This document shows positions 1 to 6,185 of a stretch of 9,906 nucleotides of DNA, piece after piece; positions within the stretch are counted from its first letter, which is position 1; every line of letters begins with the position of its first letter. A model generated the notes under the pieces. The model was given only the letters and a program-made list of their open reading frames with translations, did not search any database and was not told the origin of the DNA. The DNA lies in the NCBI GenBank assembly GCA_014804565.1, contig JAAUZN010000056.1, positions 99,257 to 109,162 of the forward strand. The letters run 5' to 3'. Origin of the DNA: Lachnospiraceae bacterium (GTDB lineage: Bacteria; Bacillota; Clostridia; Lachnospirales; Lachnospiraceae). The position numbers were made by a program, and so were the translations under genes.

Positions 1-207
1 ATTTTACACTATGTTTATACCAATACTGTGGTCTTAGGCTGCGGTGTCTGGTTTGGATGGTTTTATGCAGACAATCTTGCTATGGTGCTGGGGATGGTTG
101 TCGTCATAGCCCTGGTTTTCCTTCTGGTATCCATCATTGTATGGAACAGAAACAAAAAAATGGCGGCCCTTATGAACGAGCGGTTAAAGGGATATCAGCA
201 GGAGTGA
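1..207 (+). CDS. C-terminal part of a small membrane protein, DUF3021-like (partial)
   Basis: Reading frame 1 is open from the left edge to a TGA at 205-207 and gives 68 residues, so the start lies outside the window. The fragment shows two hydrophobic stretches (about residues 8-22 and 24-47) separated by GWFYAD, then a short basic tail with NRNKK and MNERLKGYQ. The layout (GWF turn, last helix ending in W, basic tail with an N-x-x-L-K motif) matches what I remember of the C-terminus of DUF3021, a family of four-helix membrane proteins often encoded beside LytTR transcription factors. The partner gene, if present, would lie to the left of the window. Only the C-terminal half is available, so the family call is tentative; that it is the end of a small membrane protein is much safer. 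An intrinsic terminator follows about 50 bases downstream. Confidence 0.65.
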   Translation: MLHYVYTNTVVLGCGVWFGWFYADNLAMVLGMVVVIALVFLLVSIIVWNRNKKMAALMNERLKGYQQE

Positions 208-258
208 TCTGCATTCTCTTTCGAATTTCTACACCATAGCAATTTCCCATAGAATAAT

Positions 259-309
259 AAAAAAGAAGGATTGGATTCCATTGAAAGTAAAATCCAATCT
301 TTCTTTTTT
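259..309 (+). terminator. Rho-independent terminator after the DUF3021-like gene
   Basis: The left arm AAAAAAGAAGGATTGGATT (259-277) pairs with AATCCAATCTTTCTTTTTT (291-309) over 19 positions with a single G-U wobble, around a 13-base loop. The 3' arm ends in a six-base T run. The A run before and the T run after make it potentially bidirectional, but the only gene ending nearby is the plus-strand gene at the left edge. Confidence 0.9.
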
Positions 310-320
310 GTGATATGATG

Positions 321-349
321 TTGTAATTTTCAAAGAGCAATCATATAAT
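321..349 (+). promoter_or_regulatory. Sigma-A type promoter for the AAA ATPase gene
   Basis: A perfect -10 box TATAAT (344-349) lies 17 bases downstream of TTGTAA (321-326), a 4/6 match to the -35 consensus. It sits just after the preceding terminator and about 55 bases before the ATG at 405. A second TATAAT occurs at 361-366 but has no recognisable -35 at the proper distance. The call is from sequence pattern alone. Confidence 0.65.
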
Positions 350-392
350 AAAAATGTGATTATAATACACATAAACCTCAATAAAAATGTGA
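347..392 (+). repeat. Two 13-bp direct repeats in the leader of the AAA ATPase gene
   Basis: AATAAAAATGTGA occurs at 347-359 and again at 380-392, a centre-to-centre distance of 33 bases. The first copy begins inside the -10 box and the second lies immediately before the weak ribosome binding site (GAGAGAG, 391-397). It could be an operator, a duplication scar or chance in an A-rich leader; the sequence alone does not decide. Confidence 0.5.
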
Positions 393-404
393 GAGAGTGA
401 TTCT

Positions 405-1745
405 ATGGAACGAACGATTTTATCGAAACTGTTGGATTGGAAAAATTCTCCTTACCGCAAGCCCTTGATTTTAAAGGGGGTGCGCCAGGTGGGTAAAACC
501 TGGATTCTTAAGGAATTTGGCAGGCGCTATTATGAAAATACGGCCTATTTTAACTTCGACGAAAACGAAGAGTATAAGCAGTTTTTTGAAACCACCAAGG
601 ACGTTGACCGCATCCTGCAGAACCTGATACTGGCGAGTGGCCAGAAGATTATGCCCGAAAAGACGCTTATTATATTTGATGAAGTACAGGACTGCCCCAA
701 AGTTATTAACTCTATGAAGTATTTCTGCGAGACTGCCCCGCAGTATCACATTGCCTGTGCCGGTTCTCTGCTGGGAATTGCACTGGCTCAGCCTTCCTCT
801 TTTCCAGTGGGCAAAGTCAACTTCATGCAGATCGATCCTATGACCTTCACCGAGTTCTTGCTTGCCAACGGCGATGAGAACCTTGTCAAATATCTGGAAA
901 GCGTGGATACCATAGAACCGCTTCCCGACGCCTTCTTCAATCCGCTCTACGAAAAATTGAAGATGTACTATGTTACCGGTGGTATGCCCGAATCCGTTTT
1001 GATGTGGACAGAGGCGCGAGATGTAGCCGCTATGCAGGAAGCCCTGTCCGGAATTATCGGCGCTTACGAACGTGACTTTGCCAAACACCCCAGCATCAGC
1101 GAGTTCCCAAAAATCTCTATGATTTGGAAGTCCATTCCATCACAGCTGGCAAGAGAAAACAAAAAGTTTATCTATAAGGTTGTCAAAGAGGGGGCACGAG
1201 CCCGTGAATACGAGGATGCTTTGCAATGGTTGGTGGATGCCAGACTGGTGCATAAAATTTACCGCAGTTCCGCACCCGGTCTGCCGGTTGCCGCTTATGA
1301 CGACCTGTCTGCATTTAAGATTTATCTGGTAGATGTAGGTTTACTGCGCCGCCTGGCGCAGCTGGCTCCCACGGCCTTCGGCGAAGGCAACCGCCTGTTC
1401 ACCGAGTTCAAGGGTGCACTGACTGAAAACTTTGTGTTGCAGACCTTGCTCACGCAATTTGAGGTAGTTCCCCGATACTGGAGCCAAAATAACCCGCCTT
1501 ACGAAGTGGATTTCCTTATCCAGCGAGAGAACGATATTTTCCCCGTGGAAGTTAAGTCCGAGGCCAACACCACCAGCAAGAGCCTCAGGAAGTTTAAGGA
1601 GCTGTTCCCGGATCAGGTCAAACTGCGTGTGCGTTTCTCTCTTGATAACCTGAAGCTGGATGATGATGTTTTAAACATTCCTCTGTTTATGGCGGATCAG
1701 ACAGACCGATTGATCGGACTCGCATTGAGTGAGCATAAATCATAG
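405..1745 (+). CDS. AAA-family ATPase with C-terminal DUF4143 domain
   Basis: This 446-residue protein has the standard layout of the AAA_14/DUF4143 group. The N-terminal P-loop domain has Walker A GVRQVGKT at residues 25-32 and Walker B LIIFDEVQ at 88-95. A sensor-like ACAGSLLG follows at 117-124, and the family motif GGMPESV at 192-198. The C-terminal half carries a restriction-endonuclease-like signature: E341 in LTENFVLQ, D369 in YEVDFLI, and E382-x-K384 in PVEVKSE, in the order expected of a PD-(D/E)XK fold. Length and domain order are normal, and I see no frameshift. The family is widespread in anaerobes and archaea, often as isolated genes; its cellular job is not established, though ATP hydrolysis is a safe inference. 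The gene is monocistronic, with its own promoter and a weak ribosome binding site, and ends 29 bases from the convergent mgtC-like gene. Nothing ties it functionally to its neighbours. Confidence 0.93.
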   Translation: MERTILSKLLDWKNSPYRKPLILKGVRQVGKTWILKEFGRRYYENTAYFNFDENEEYKQFFETTKDVDRILQNLILASGQKIMPEKTLIIFDEVQDCPKVINSMKYFCETAPQYHIACAGSLLGIALAQPSSFPVGKVNFMQIDPMTFTEFLLANGDENLVKYLESVDTIEPLPDAFFNPLYEKLKMYYVTGGMPESVLMWTEARDVAAMQEALSGIIGAYERDFAKHPSISEFPKISMIWKSIPSQLARENKKFIYKVVKEGARAREYEDALQWLVDARLVHKIYRSSAPGLPVAAYDDLSAFKIYLVDVGLLRRLAQLAPTAFGEGNRLFTEFKGALTENFVLQTLLTQFEVVPRYWSQNNPPYEVDFLIQRENDIFPVEVKSEANTTSKSLRKFKELFPDQVKLRVRFSLDNLKLDDDVLNIPLFMADQTDRLIGLALSEHKS

Positions 1746-1774
1746 TACCTTTAACTATAGGAAGCTCTTATCAC

Positions 1775-2458
1775 TTATCTCAAAAAATCCACGGATATCA
1801 CCTTGTCCGACTTTGTGATAATCTCGTAAATCTCCATATTTTCTTTGGGCTTCTTCATATAAAGCACCAAATGGACCACCACGCTGTCACCATTCGTACG
1901 TGGTGTAGTGATTTCCATGGAATCAACAGAAATATCCACCTCTTTGAGATCCTGAATGATCCTGTGAATATACCGGCTTTCCTCCAAATCAATGATCACG
2001 TTGCAGTAGCGGGATTTTCTGGTGGCAAACCGCTCAATAAAGGGAAGCACATGAAGGGAACACAGCATGATCAACGTGATCAGCACAGCACCATCAATAA
2101 AGCCGATTCCCACTGCCAGTCCAACGCTTGCGCTGGCCCAGAGGGTAGCCGCCGTGGTCAGCCCTTTAACCCGATGATTCGATATGATGATCGTACCCAC
2201 ACCCAGAAAGCCCACACCGCTGATGACCTGCGCCGCCAGACGGTTCATATTGGCAAGCCCCGGAAAATTGACCTGAATATACTGCTCCGTCAGCATAACC
2301 AGCGTGGAGGCAAGACAGACTACAGTGATCGTCTTGGTGCCTGCTCCGCGATGCTTCATCCCACGGTCCAGGCCGATTGCACCACCCAACAAAACGGATA
2401 CTACGATCCGTATGACTAAGTTCTGTGCTGTCCACTCCGAAAAATCTCCAAATATCAT
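1775..2458 (-). CDS. MgtC/SapB family membrane protein
   Basis: This is a 227-residue inner-membrane protein with about five hydrophobic helices in residues 14-140 and a soluble C-terminal domain (about 150-227) of the ACT-like kind found in longer MgtC proteins. Family motifs are clear: GGAIGLDRGMKHRGAGTKT near residues 25-43, ISGVGFLGVGTII at 79-91, and VKGLTTAATLWASASVGLA at 97-115. MgtC of Salmonella supports growth at low magnesium and modulates the F-type ATPase during infection; in Clostridia the family is common and its role is not defined, so transport of magnesium should not be assumed. The start at 2458 is supported by GGAGGAG seven bases upstream. It is the second gene of a minus-strand pair, 32 bases after the stop of the small hypothetical gene, with a hairpin in the gap. 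No terminator is visible in the 29 bases before the convergent ATPase gene. Confidence 0.95.
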   Translation of the reverse strand: MIFGDFSEWTAQNLVIRIVVSVLLGGAIGLDRGMKHRGAGTKTITVVCLASTLVMLTEQYIQVNFPGLANMNRLAAQVISGVGFLGVGTIIISNHRVKGLTTAATLWASASVGLAVGIGFIDGAVLITLIMLCSLHVLPFIERFATRKSRYCNVIIDLEESRYIHRIIQDLKEVDISVDSMEITTPRTNGDSVVVHLVLYMKKPKENMEIYEIITKSDKVISVDFLR

Positions 2459-2472
2459 ATGTATCTCCTCCG

Positions 2473-2491
2473 GTTCAGCCAGGGGCTGAAC
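2473..2491 (-). promoter_or_regulatory. Intercistronic hairpin directly before the mgtC-like ribosome binding site
   Basis: GTTCAGCC and GGCTGAAC form a perfect 8-bp stem around a 3-base loop. Read on the minus strand, the stem begins at the last base of the upstream TAG stop codon and ends one base before GGAGGAG of the mgtC-like gene. There is no T run, so it does not look like a terminator. A role in translation coupling, mRNA stability or processing is inference. Confidence 0.6.
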
Positions 2492-2835
2492 TACATATTA
2501 AACAGATTTCTGAGGGGATTGATCCCCTTCGCCTGCTGCAAAATCATCTCTTCCTCACCCGCAAGATAGGCTTCCAGCTTTTCGATCTCCTCTTCGCTGA
2601 AACCCTCCGATTTCTCAATCTTTCCGCCCGGCACGATCCCTTCCGCCCAGTCACTGCCTCGCAAGAAAGAAACTCTCGTAAAAGACTCCTCTCCCTTATG
2701 AATCATGCTTGTGACTAACATCTTAATGTCATCAGAAAGCGCAGGCGGCTCGCTTTTTGATGCATCCCTGTTCTCTCCATCTTCTACACTGTCATCAACG
2801 ATTATTTTCTTTACGATTACCTTACCGTCTTCCAT
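2491..2835 (-). CDS. Small conserved-type hypothetical protein, 114 residues
   Basis: I do not recognise a named domain. The protein is soluble, acidic and probably cytoplasmic, with no signal peptide or membrane helix. It starts with a short beta-like stretch (KVIVKKIIVDD), then a polar linker rich in D, E and S. The compact C-terminal part contains the segments HKGEESFTRVSFLRGSDWAE and EEEIEKLEAYLAGEEEMI and ends in NPLRNLFNM. The frame could open at 2847, but nothing upstream of that ATG resembles a ribosome binding site. The ATG at 2833-2835 has GGAG six bases upstream, so I chose it. The gene is first in a minus-strand pair with the mgtC-like gene, preceded by a plausible promoter. It is a real gene by its start signal, spacing and operon position; its function is unknown. 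Confidence 0.75.
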   Translation of the reverse strand: MEDGKVIVKKIIVDDSVEDGENRDASKSEPPALSDDIKMLVTSMIHKGEESFTRVSFLRGSDWAEGIVPGGKIEKSEGFSEEEIEKLEAYLAGEEEMILQQAKGINPLRNLFNM

Positions 2836-2883
2836 ACCTGTCTCCATCTGCTATAGAAAATCGCGGCTGCATTTAAACTATTA

Positions 2884-2911
2884 CGTATAATCAGTGTAAC
2901 ATAGATTTCAA
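2884..2911 (-). promoter_or_regulatory. Candidate promoter for the minus-strand hypothetical/mgtC-like operon
   Basis: On the minus strand, TTGAAA (2906-2911, 5/6 to the -35 consensus) is followed after 16 bases by TATACG (2884-2889, 4/6). An overlapping alternative is an extended -10, TGTTACACT, covering 2895-2903, with TTGGTA 17 bases upstream of its hexamer. Either would give a leader of about 45-60 bases to the ATG at 2835. Which one is used cannot be told from the sequence. Confidence 0.45.
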
Positions 2912-2955
2912 AAAATACCAACAATGCGGTAAACTGCTCATCCCTTCCACAACAA

Positions 2956-2986
2956 AAAAACGGCCTTTTACAACATTCTTAACTGT
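2956..2986 (-). promoter_or_regulatory. LytTR (AgrA-type) direct-repeat operator candidate
   Basis: The reverse complement of 2978-2986 reads ACAGTTAAG, an exact match to the binding repeat known for AgrA of Staphylococcus aureus. A second half-site, GCCGTTTTT (reverse complement of 2956-2964), follows after 13 bases, so the two GTT cores are 22 bases apart, as expected for LytTR-domain dimers (9-bp repeats spaced by 12-13). The second half-site is weaker. The pair ends three bases before the expected -35 of the permease operon promoter, whose fourth-last gene product partner (the regulator at 6186-6905) has a LytTR domain. Autoregulation of the operon is inferred. Confidence 0.55.
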
Positions 2987-2995
2987 GTGCCGTTT
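2958..2995 (-). terminator. Terminator-like hairpin read on the minus strand, orphan
   Basis: AAACGGC (2989-2995 read in reverse) and GCCGTTT (2958-2964 read in reverse) pair over 7 bp around a 24-base loop, and on the minus strand the stem is followed by further T residues. No minus-strand gene in the window ends just upstream of it. The long loop makes it weak, and the same bases are better explained in part by the LytTR repeat pair. It is kept as an alternative reading. Confidence 0.3.
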
Positions 2996-3011
2996 GCAAA
3001 ACCCCTACCTC

Positions 3012-3047
3012 TATGCTAGAGTTGACCTATAAGTATTGCCGGGGAGG
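3012..3047 (+). promoter_or_regulatory. Likely -10 element and ribosome binding site of the permease operon
   Basis: TATGCT (3012-3017) is a 4/6 -10 box. The hexamer 17 bases upstream of it (GCCGTT, 2989-2994) is a poor -35, as is common where an activator bound just upstream recruits polymerase. A start near 3024 would leave a leader of about 29 bases that includes the strong GGGGAGG (3041-3047), five bases before the ATG. A competing TATAAG at 3028-3033 would start transcription at the ribosome binding site itself, so it is less likely. Confidence 0.4.
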
Positions 3048-3052
3048 ATAAG

Positions 3053-4270
3053 ATGATCCATTATCTGTCATACAGCCTAAAAAGAAGAAAGATCGCCAAT
3101 CTGATCACAATAGGGATCAGCGTTATGCTTGTACTCCTTCTGAACCTGTATTTCGGGAGTATCAGCAGCTACCAGAGACAGCTTACTGATCTGGCACAGA
3201 ATGTGCCCATTTATTGTCAGGTCACTAATTTAAACGGTTCTCTGGGAAATGGATTGTTCATTTCGGAACAGATTCTGGACGGCTTACAACAGTCTGACCA
3301 GGTGAAGGATCTGTCTTACATGACTGTCATGATGGCGGGAGAGGGAGATTTTAAGGAGGCCGAATATTCCAAATACCTGAACCTGTATGTGGTCGGTGCC
3401 AATAAGGCCGGGGCAGTGGGAGAGCTGACCAATGATATGATCCATATGGAAACCGGAAACGTAGACGAGTTGCTTACCTCGGACAGAATGGAGTGCATTG
3501 TCAACGACAATGTACTGAAAAAACGCGGATGGGAAATTGGAGATCAGATTACTTTAAAATGCTATTATTATGATCCGGCCAGCGAATTTAGCAAAATAGA
3601 AATACATTCTATGGGAGGGACGGTAGAGGTTACTATCGTGGGAACCATGGAAGATATTGTGGGTAAGACCAATGCGATAGCCACGGATGTGATCATACCC
3701 GCAAAGACAGCACGGAATTATTTCGAGCAATGTGGACTTAAGTTTTTTGCAGATACGATCACATTTCATGTCAAAGATCCGCTGAATCTAAACGCTTTCA
3801 AAACGGACATGCAAGAAATCGGGCTGATGGAAACGTCGGCGGAAGCGATGGATTCCTACACGGGATATGCACTCACGGTCAGGGATGCCAGCTTCATTGC
3901 CAGCGCTACTGACTTAAGACATACCATTGAATTGATGCAGTCCTTTTTCCCGGCAGTATGTATCCTCGTCCTGCTGATCGGTTATGTGGTGAGCTACCTC
4001 TCCGGCAACAGCAGGAAAGATGAATTTGCCCTGCTGCGACTGCAGGGAGTCAAAAAACTAAAGGGTTCGATGCTGTTTCTATTGGAACAGATAATACTGG
4101 TCCTGATCGGGAATCTAATAGGGGATGCGGTGATCGCGGTGATTTCTCCTTCCCTCACAACAATGGCCGTTTTGAACGGCGTGCTCCTTGCGGCATATAC
4201 GATCGGAGCGGCAGCGGCCTACGGACGGATGAGCAGGGGCAGTGTGGTATATCTTCTGTCAACACAGTAA
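3053..4270 (+). CDS. FtsX/MacB-type ABC transporter permease, 405 residues
   Basis: This is a membrane protein with the four-helix FtsX permease layout. One helix lies near the N-terminus (about 15-36), followed by a large extracytoplasmic domain (about 37-297). A C-terminal block of three helices follows (about 298-318, 340-362, 366-390). The cytoplasmic loop RKDEFALLRLQGVKK (321-335) followed by LLEQIILVLIGNLIG is typical of FtsX domains. In MacB-type systems such permeases pair with a cytoplasmic ATPase and act as mechanotransmission machines for peptide or lipoprotein export or antibiotic defence; the substrate here is unknown. The start has GGGGAGG five bases upstream. It is the first gene of the operon and ends with tandem TAA stops 49 bases before the second permease. 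The expected ATPase gene is missing upstream: the preceding gene points the other way. This protein and the next probably form a heterodimer (inference). Confidence 0.88.
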   Translation: MIHYLSYSLKRRKIANLITIGISVMLVLLLNLYFGSISSYQRQLTDLAQNVPIYCQVTNLNGSLGNGLFISEQILDGLQQSDQVKDLSYMTVMMAGEGDFKEAEYSKYLNLYVVGANKAGAVGELTNDMIHMETGNVDELLTSDRMECIVNDNVLKKRGWEIGDQITLKCYYYDPASEFSKIEIHSMGGTVEVTIVGTMEDIVGKTNAIATDVIIPAKTARNYFEQCGLKFFADTITFHVKDPLNLNAFKTDMQEIGLMETSAEAMDSYTGYALTVRDASFIASATDLRHTIELMQSFFPAVCILVLLIGYVVSYLSGNSRKDEFALLRLQGVKKLKGSMLFLLEQIILVLIGNLIGDAVIAVISPSLTTMAVLNGVLLAAYTIGAAAAYGRMSRGSVVYLLSTQ

Positions 4271-4319
4271 TAAGCAAGGGGAAAACGATACTGGACGGTG
4301 CTTTGGAGGTGATGCACAA

Positions 4320-6185
4320 ATGAAAAACAGCTTAAAGCAGATGATGCGCACGCCCGTGCGGACAGTGCTCTTTCTCGTCTTAATAATCTTTGCGGCACTT
4401 CTTATGACACTCGGCACCTGTATCTGGCTGAAAGGAAACAGTACCATGGCGCAGTATGAAGACCGTTTTCTGACCATCGGGACGGTGCGGCAGGTTCCGG
4501 ATTCCTTTGAGCAGACCCTGTTGTGGAATGCAGAGACCAAGGACTATGACGTGAGGAAAAAAGCACAGTACAGCTCTTACTATACCCCTGAGGATATGTT
4601 TTTTCCCGATTCGGAATATCTGGCAGACCCGGAGCAGAGAGCTCTCTATGTCTCTTATGTGCCGGAGTATCTGATGTATAATAACAGTCTGAATCCTGAT
4701 GCGATCGCATGGGATCTCATCGCGGAATTCTCACCGATGGAGGATTGTATGCCTAATGAATCCGTTCAAATAAAGATCACGAAAGTGATCGGCGGAGATG
4801 AACGGTTGGAAGGCATGGTAGATTACTTTTGTGATCACAGAAATCCGAACCCTGAGATGCTGTATAAGGACAAGACTTATGCCGCTATCCTAGGCCATGG
4901 CCTTTACATACATGGGAAAGCCTACGATGAATTGATGAAATCTAAAAATGAAGTGCATATCGGTCTGGAATACATGCCTGACTCTCTGGAATCCGGTCTC
5001 TGTCTGCCGGACGGAAGCATGGTAGAAAATTCTTTTCAGAATGGACAGAAGATTTTTGAGGTCACCGACGGCTTCTATGAAACGGATGCCGGAAAACGGC
5101 TTTTAAATCTGGGAAAACTGGAGTTAGTCTGGAAATATTGTCAGCCGGTCACAGGAACCAACAAAACCTGCCTGCTCATGCCTTTTTATAACGGACAGGC
5201 TTATATCTGTGAGGGCCGTGACATCAATGAAGAAGAGTATGCTTCCGGCAGTAAGGTATGTCTGGCGCCCAAAACATTTATGGAGAATAACGGGCTGTCT
5301 CTCGGTGATTCTGTGAAGGTACAGTTTTTGCTCACAGATACCCGATTAAATGCGGGAAGAAAATTCTGGCTGGACGGGAGCATCAGCTTTTATGGCGGTC
5401 TGGTCGACACGGCGAGCGAACCCCTTGAAGTGTTTGAGACTTCCGAGTATACCGTAGTGGGAATCTATGACGTGACGGTCAGCAGTGAGGACAGTATCTT
5501 TGATCCGGGAGCCGATGAACTGATCGTACCCATGGAATCCATTACAGCACGGAACGAAAAGAACCTTGTATCCTGCGGACCCATGACAGATGCCACCTCC
5601 TCCTTCCAGATCCCTAACGGAAGCATTGATGCATTTCTGAAAGGATGGGCTGAGTACGGGACTGATAAGCTGGAATTTACCTTCTACGATATGGGATATT
5701 CCCAGCTGAAGGCGGGCATTGATAATATGAAAAAGCTTTCTCTGTGTCTGCTTGCAGCGGGTGTGATCCTGACCATGCTTCTGCTGTTTTTCTTCAGCCA
5801 TCTGTTTATTACGAAACAAGCAGAGCGTACAGCCATTGAGCGTTCCCTGGGTATGAAGAAGGCCCAGTGCAGATGGTCCGTCTTGTCCGGATTTGTTTTG
5901 CTGGTTCTACTGGGAAGCATGATCGGTTCTATGACAGGCGTTAAGCTGTCCGACAGATTTTCTATGGAAAATACCGTGGAAACCTACTATGATGAAACTT
6001 ATACAGTTAAAACGGCAAATGAGATAAATGGGATAGAAGTGGAAGAATCGGCGGCAACAAGTTTCACTGCAGCTTTTTGCACCCTGTTGATCGCTGTGGC
6101 CGGTACGGGAATTGCCTGGAATAAAATAGACAAAAGCCTGCGGCGAGAGCCGATGGAGCTGCTATCCGAAAGGCAGGAGGCATAA
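4320..6185 (+). CDS. FtsX-type ABC transporter permease with large extracytoplasmic domain, 621 residues
   Basis: The N-terminal helix is at about 15-36, behind a short basic cytoplasmic start (MKNSLKQMMRTPVRT). A very long extracytoplasmic region spans about 37-471, with eight cysteines (C143, C171, C228, C274, C284, C297, C314, C419). Three C-terminal helices follow (about 472-495, 518-541, 579-600), with the FtsX-like loop AERTAIERSLGMKKAQ at 501-516. The tail REPMELLSERQEA is typical of these permeases. The frame is open back to 4242, but that start has no ribosome binding site and overlaps the first permease; the ATG at 4320 has GGAGGTG (4305-4311) in place, so I chose it. Its stop TAA abuts the GTG of the regulator. 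It likely partners the 405-residue permease. Function and substrate are unknown; no ATPase is encoded in the window. Confidence 0.85.
   Translation: MKNSLKQMMRTPVRTVLFLVLIIFAALLMTLGTCIWLKGNSTMAQYEDRFLTIGTVRQVPDSFEQTLLWNAETKDYDVRKKAQYSSYYTPEDMFFPDSEYLADPEQRALYVSYVPEYLMYNNSLNPDAIAWDLIAEFSPMEDCMPNESVQIKITKVIGGDERLEGMVDYFCDHRNPNPEMLYKDKTYAAILGHGLYIHGKAYDELMKSKNEVHIGLEYMPDSLESGLCLPDGSMVENSFQNGQKIFEVTDGFYETDAGKRLLNLGKLELVWKYCQPVTGTNKTCLLMPFYNGQAYICEGRDINEEEYASGSKVCLAPKTFMENNGLSLGDSVKVQFLLTDTRLNAGRKFWLDGSISFYGGLVDTASEPLEVFETSEYTVVGIYDVTVSSEDSIFDPGADELIVPMESITARNEKNLVSCGPMTDATSSFQIPNGSIDAFLKGWAEYGTDKLEFTFYDMGYSQLKAGIDNMKKLSLCLLAAGVILTMLLLFFFSHLFITKQAERTAIERSLGMKKAQCRWSVLSGFVLLVLLGSMIGSMTGVKLSDRFSMENTVETYYDETYTVKTANEINGIEVEESAATSFTAAFCTLLIAVAGTGIAWNKIDKSLRREPMELLSERQEA

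Noticed and set aside
57..239. 60-codon open frame at the left edge
   Set aside because: It is out of frame with the hydrophobic, basic-tailed frame-1 product that fits a membrane protein; its own product has no such structure and runs past that gene's stop.
471..1088. Long minus-strand open frame of 205 codons inside the AAA ATPase gene
   Set aside because: It lies antisense to conserved ATPase motifs, has no recognisable domain and no ribosome binding site that I can see; it is a shadow of the real gene.
1871..2419. Plus-strand open frame of 182 codons over the mgtC-like gene
   Set aside because: The opposite strand has unmistakable MgtC/SapB motifs; this one is rich in H, Q and N without domain features.
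2836..2847. Earlier ATG for the small hypothetical protein, adding four residues
   Set aside because: No Shine-Dalgarno sequence precedes it, and its own codons supply the GGAG used by the ATG at 2835.
4242..4319. 26-codon N-terminal extension of the second permease
   Set aside because: It overlaps the end of the first permease, lacks a ribosome binding site and adds a non-family sequence before the membrane helix; the ATG at 4320 is well supported.
6003..6011. ACAGTTAAA, a LytTR-like half-site upstream of the regulator gene
   Set aside because: It lies within the permease coding sequence and has no second GTT core 21-22 bases away.
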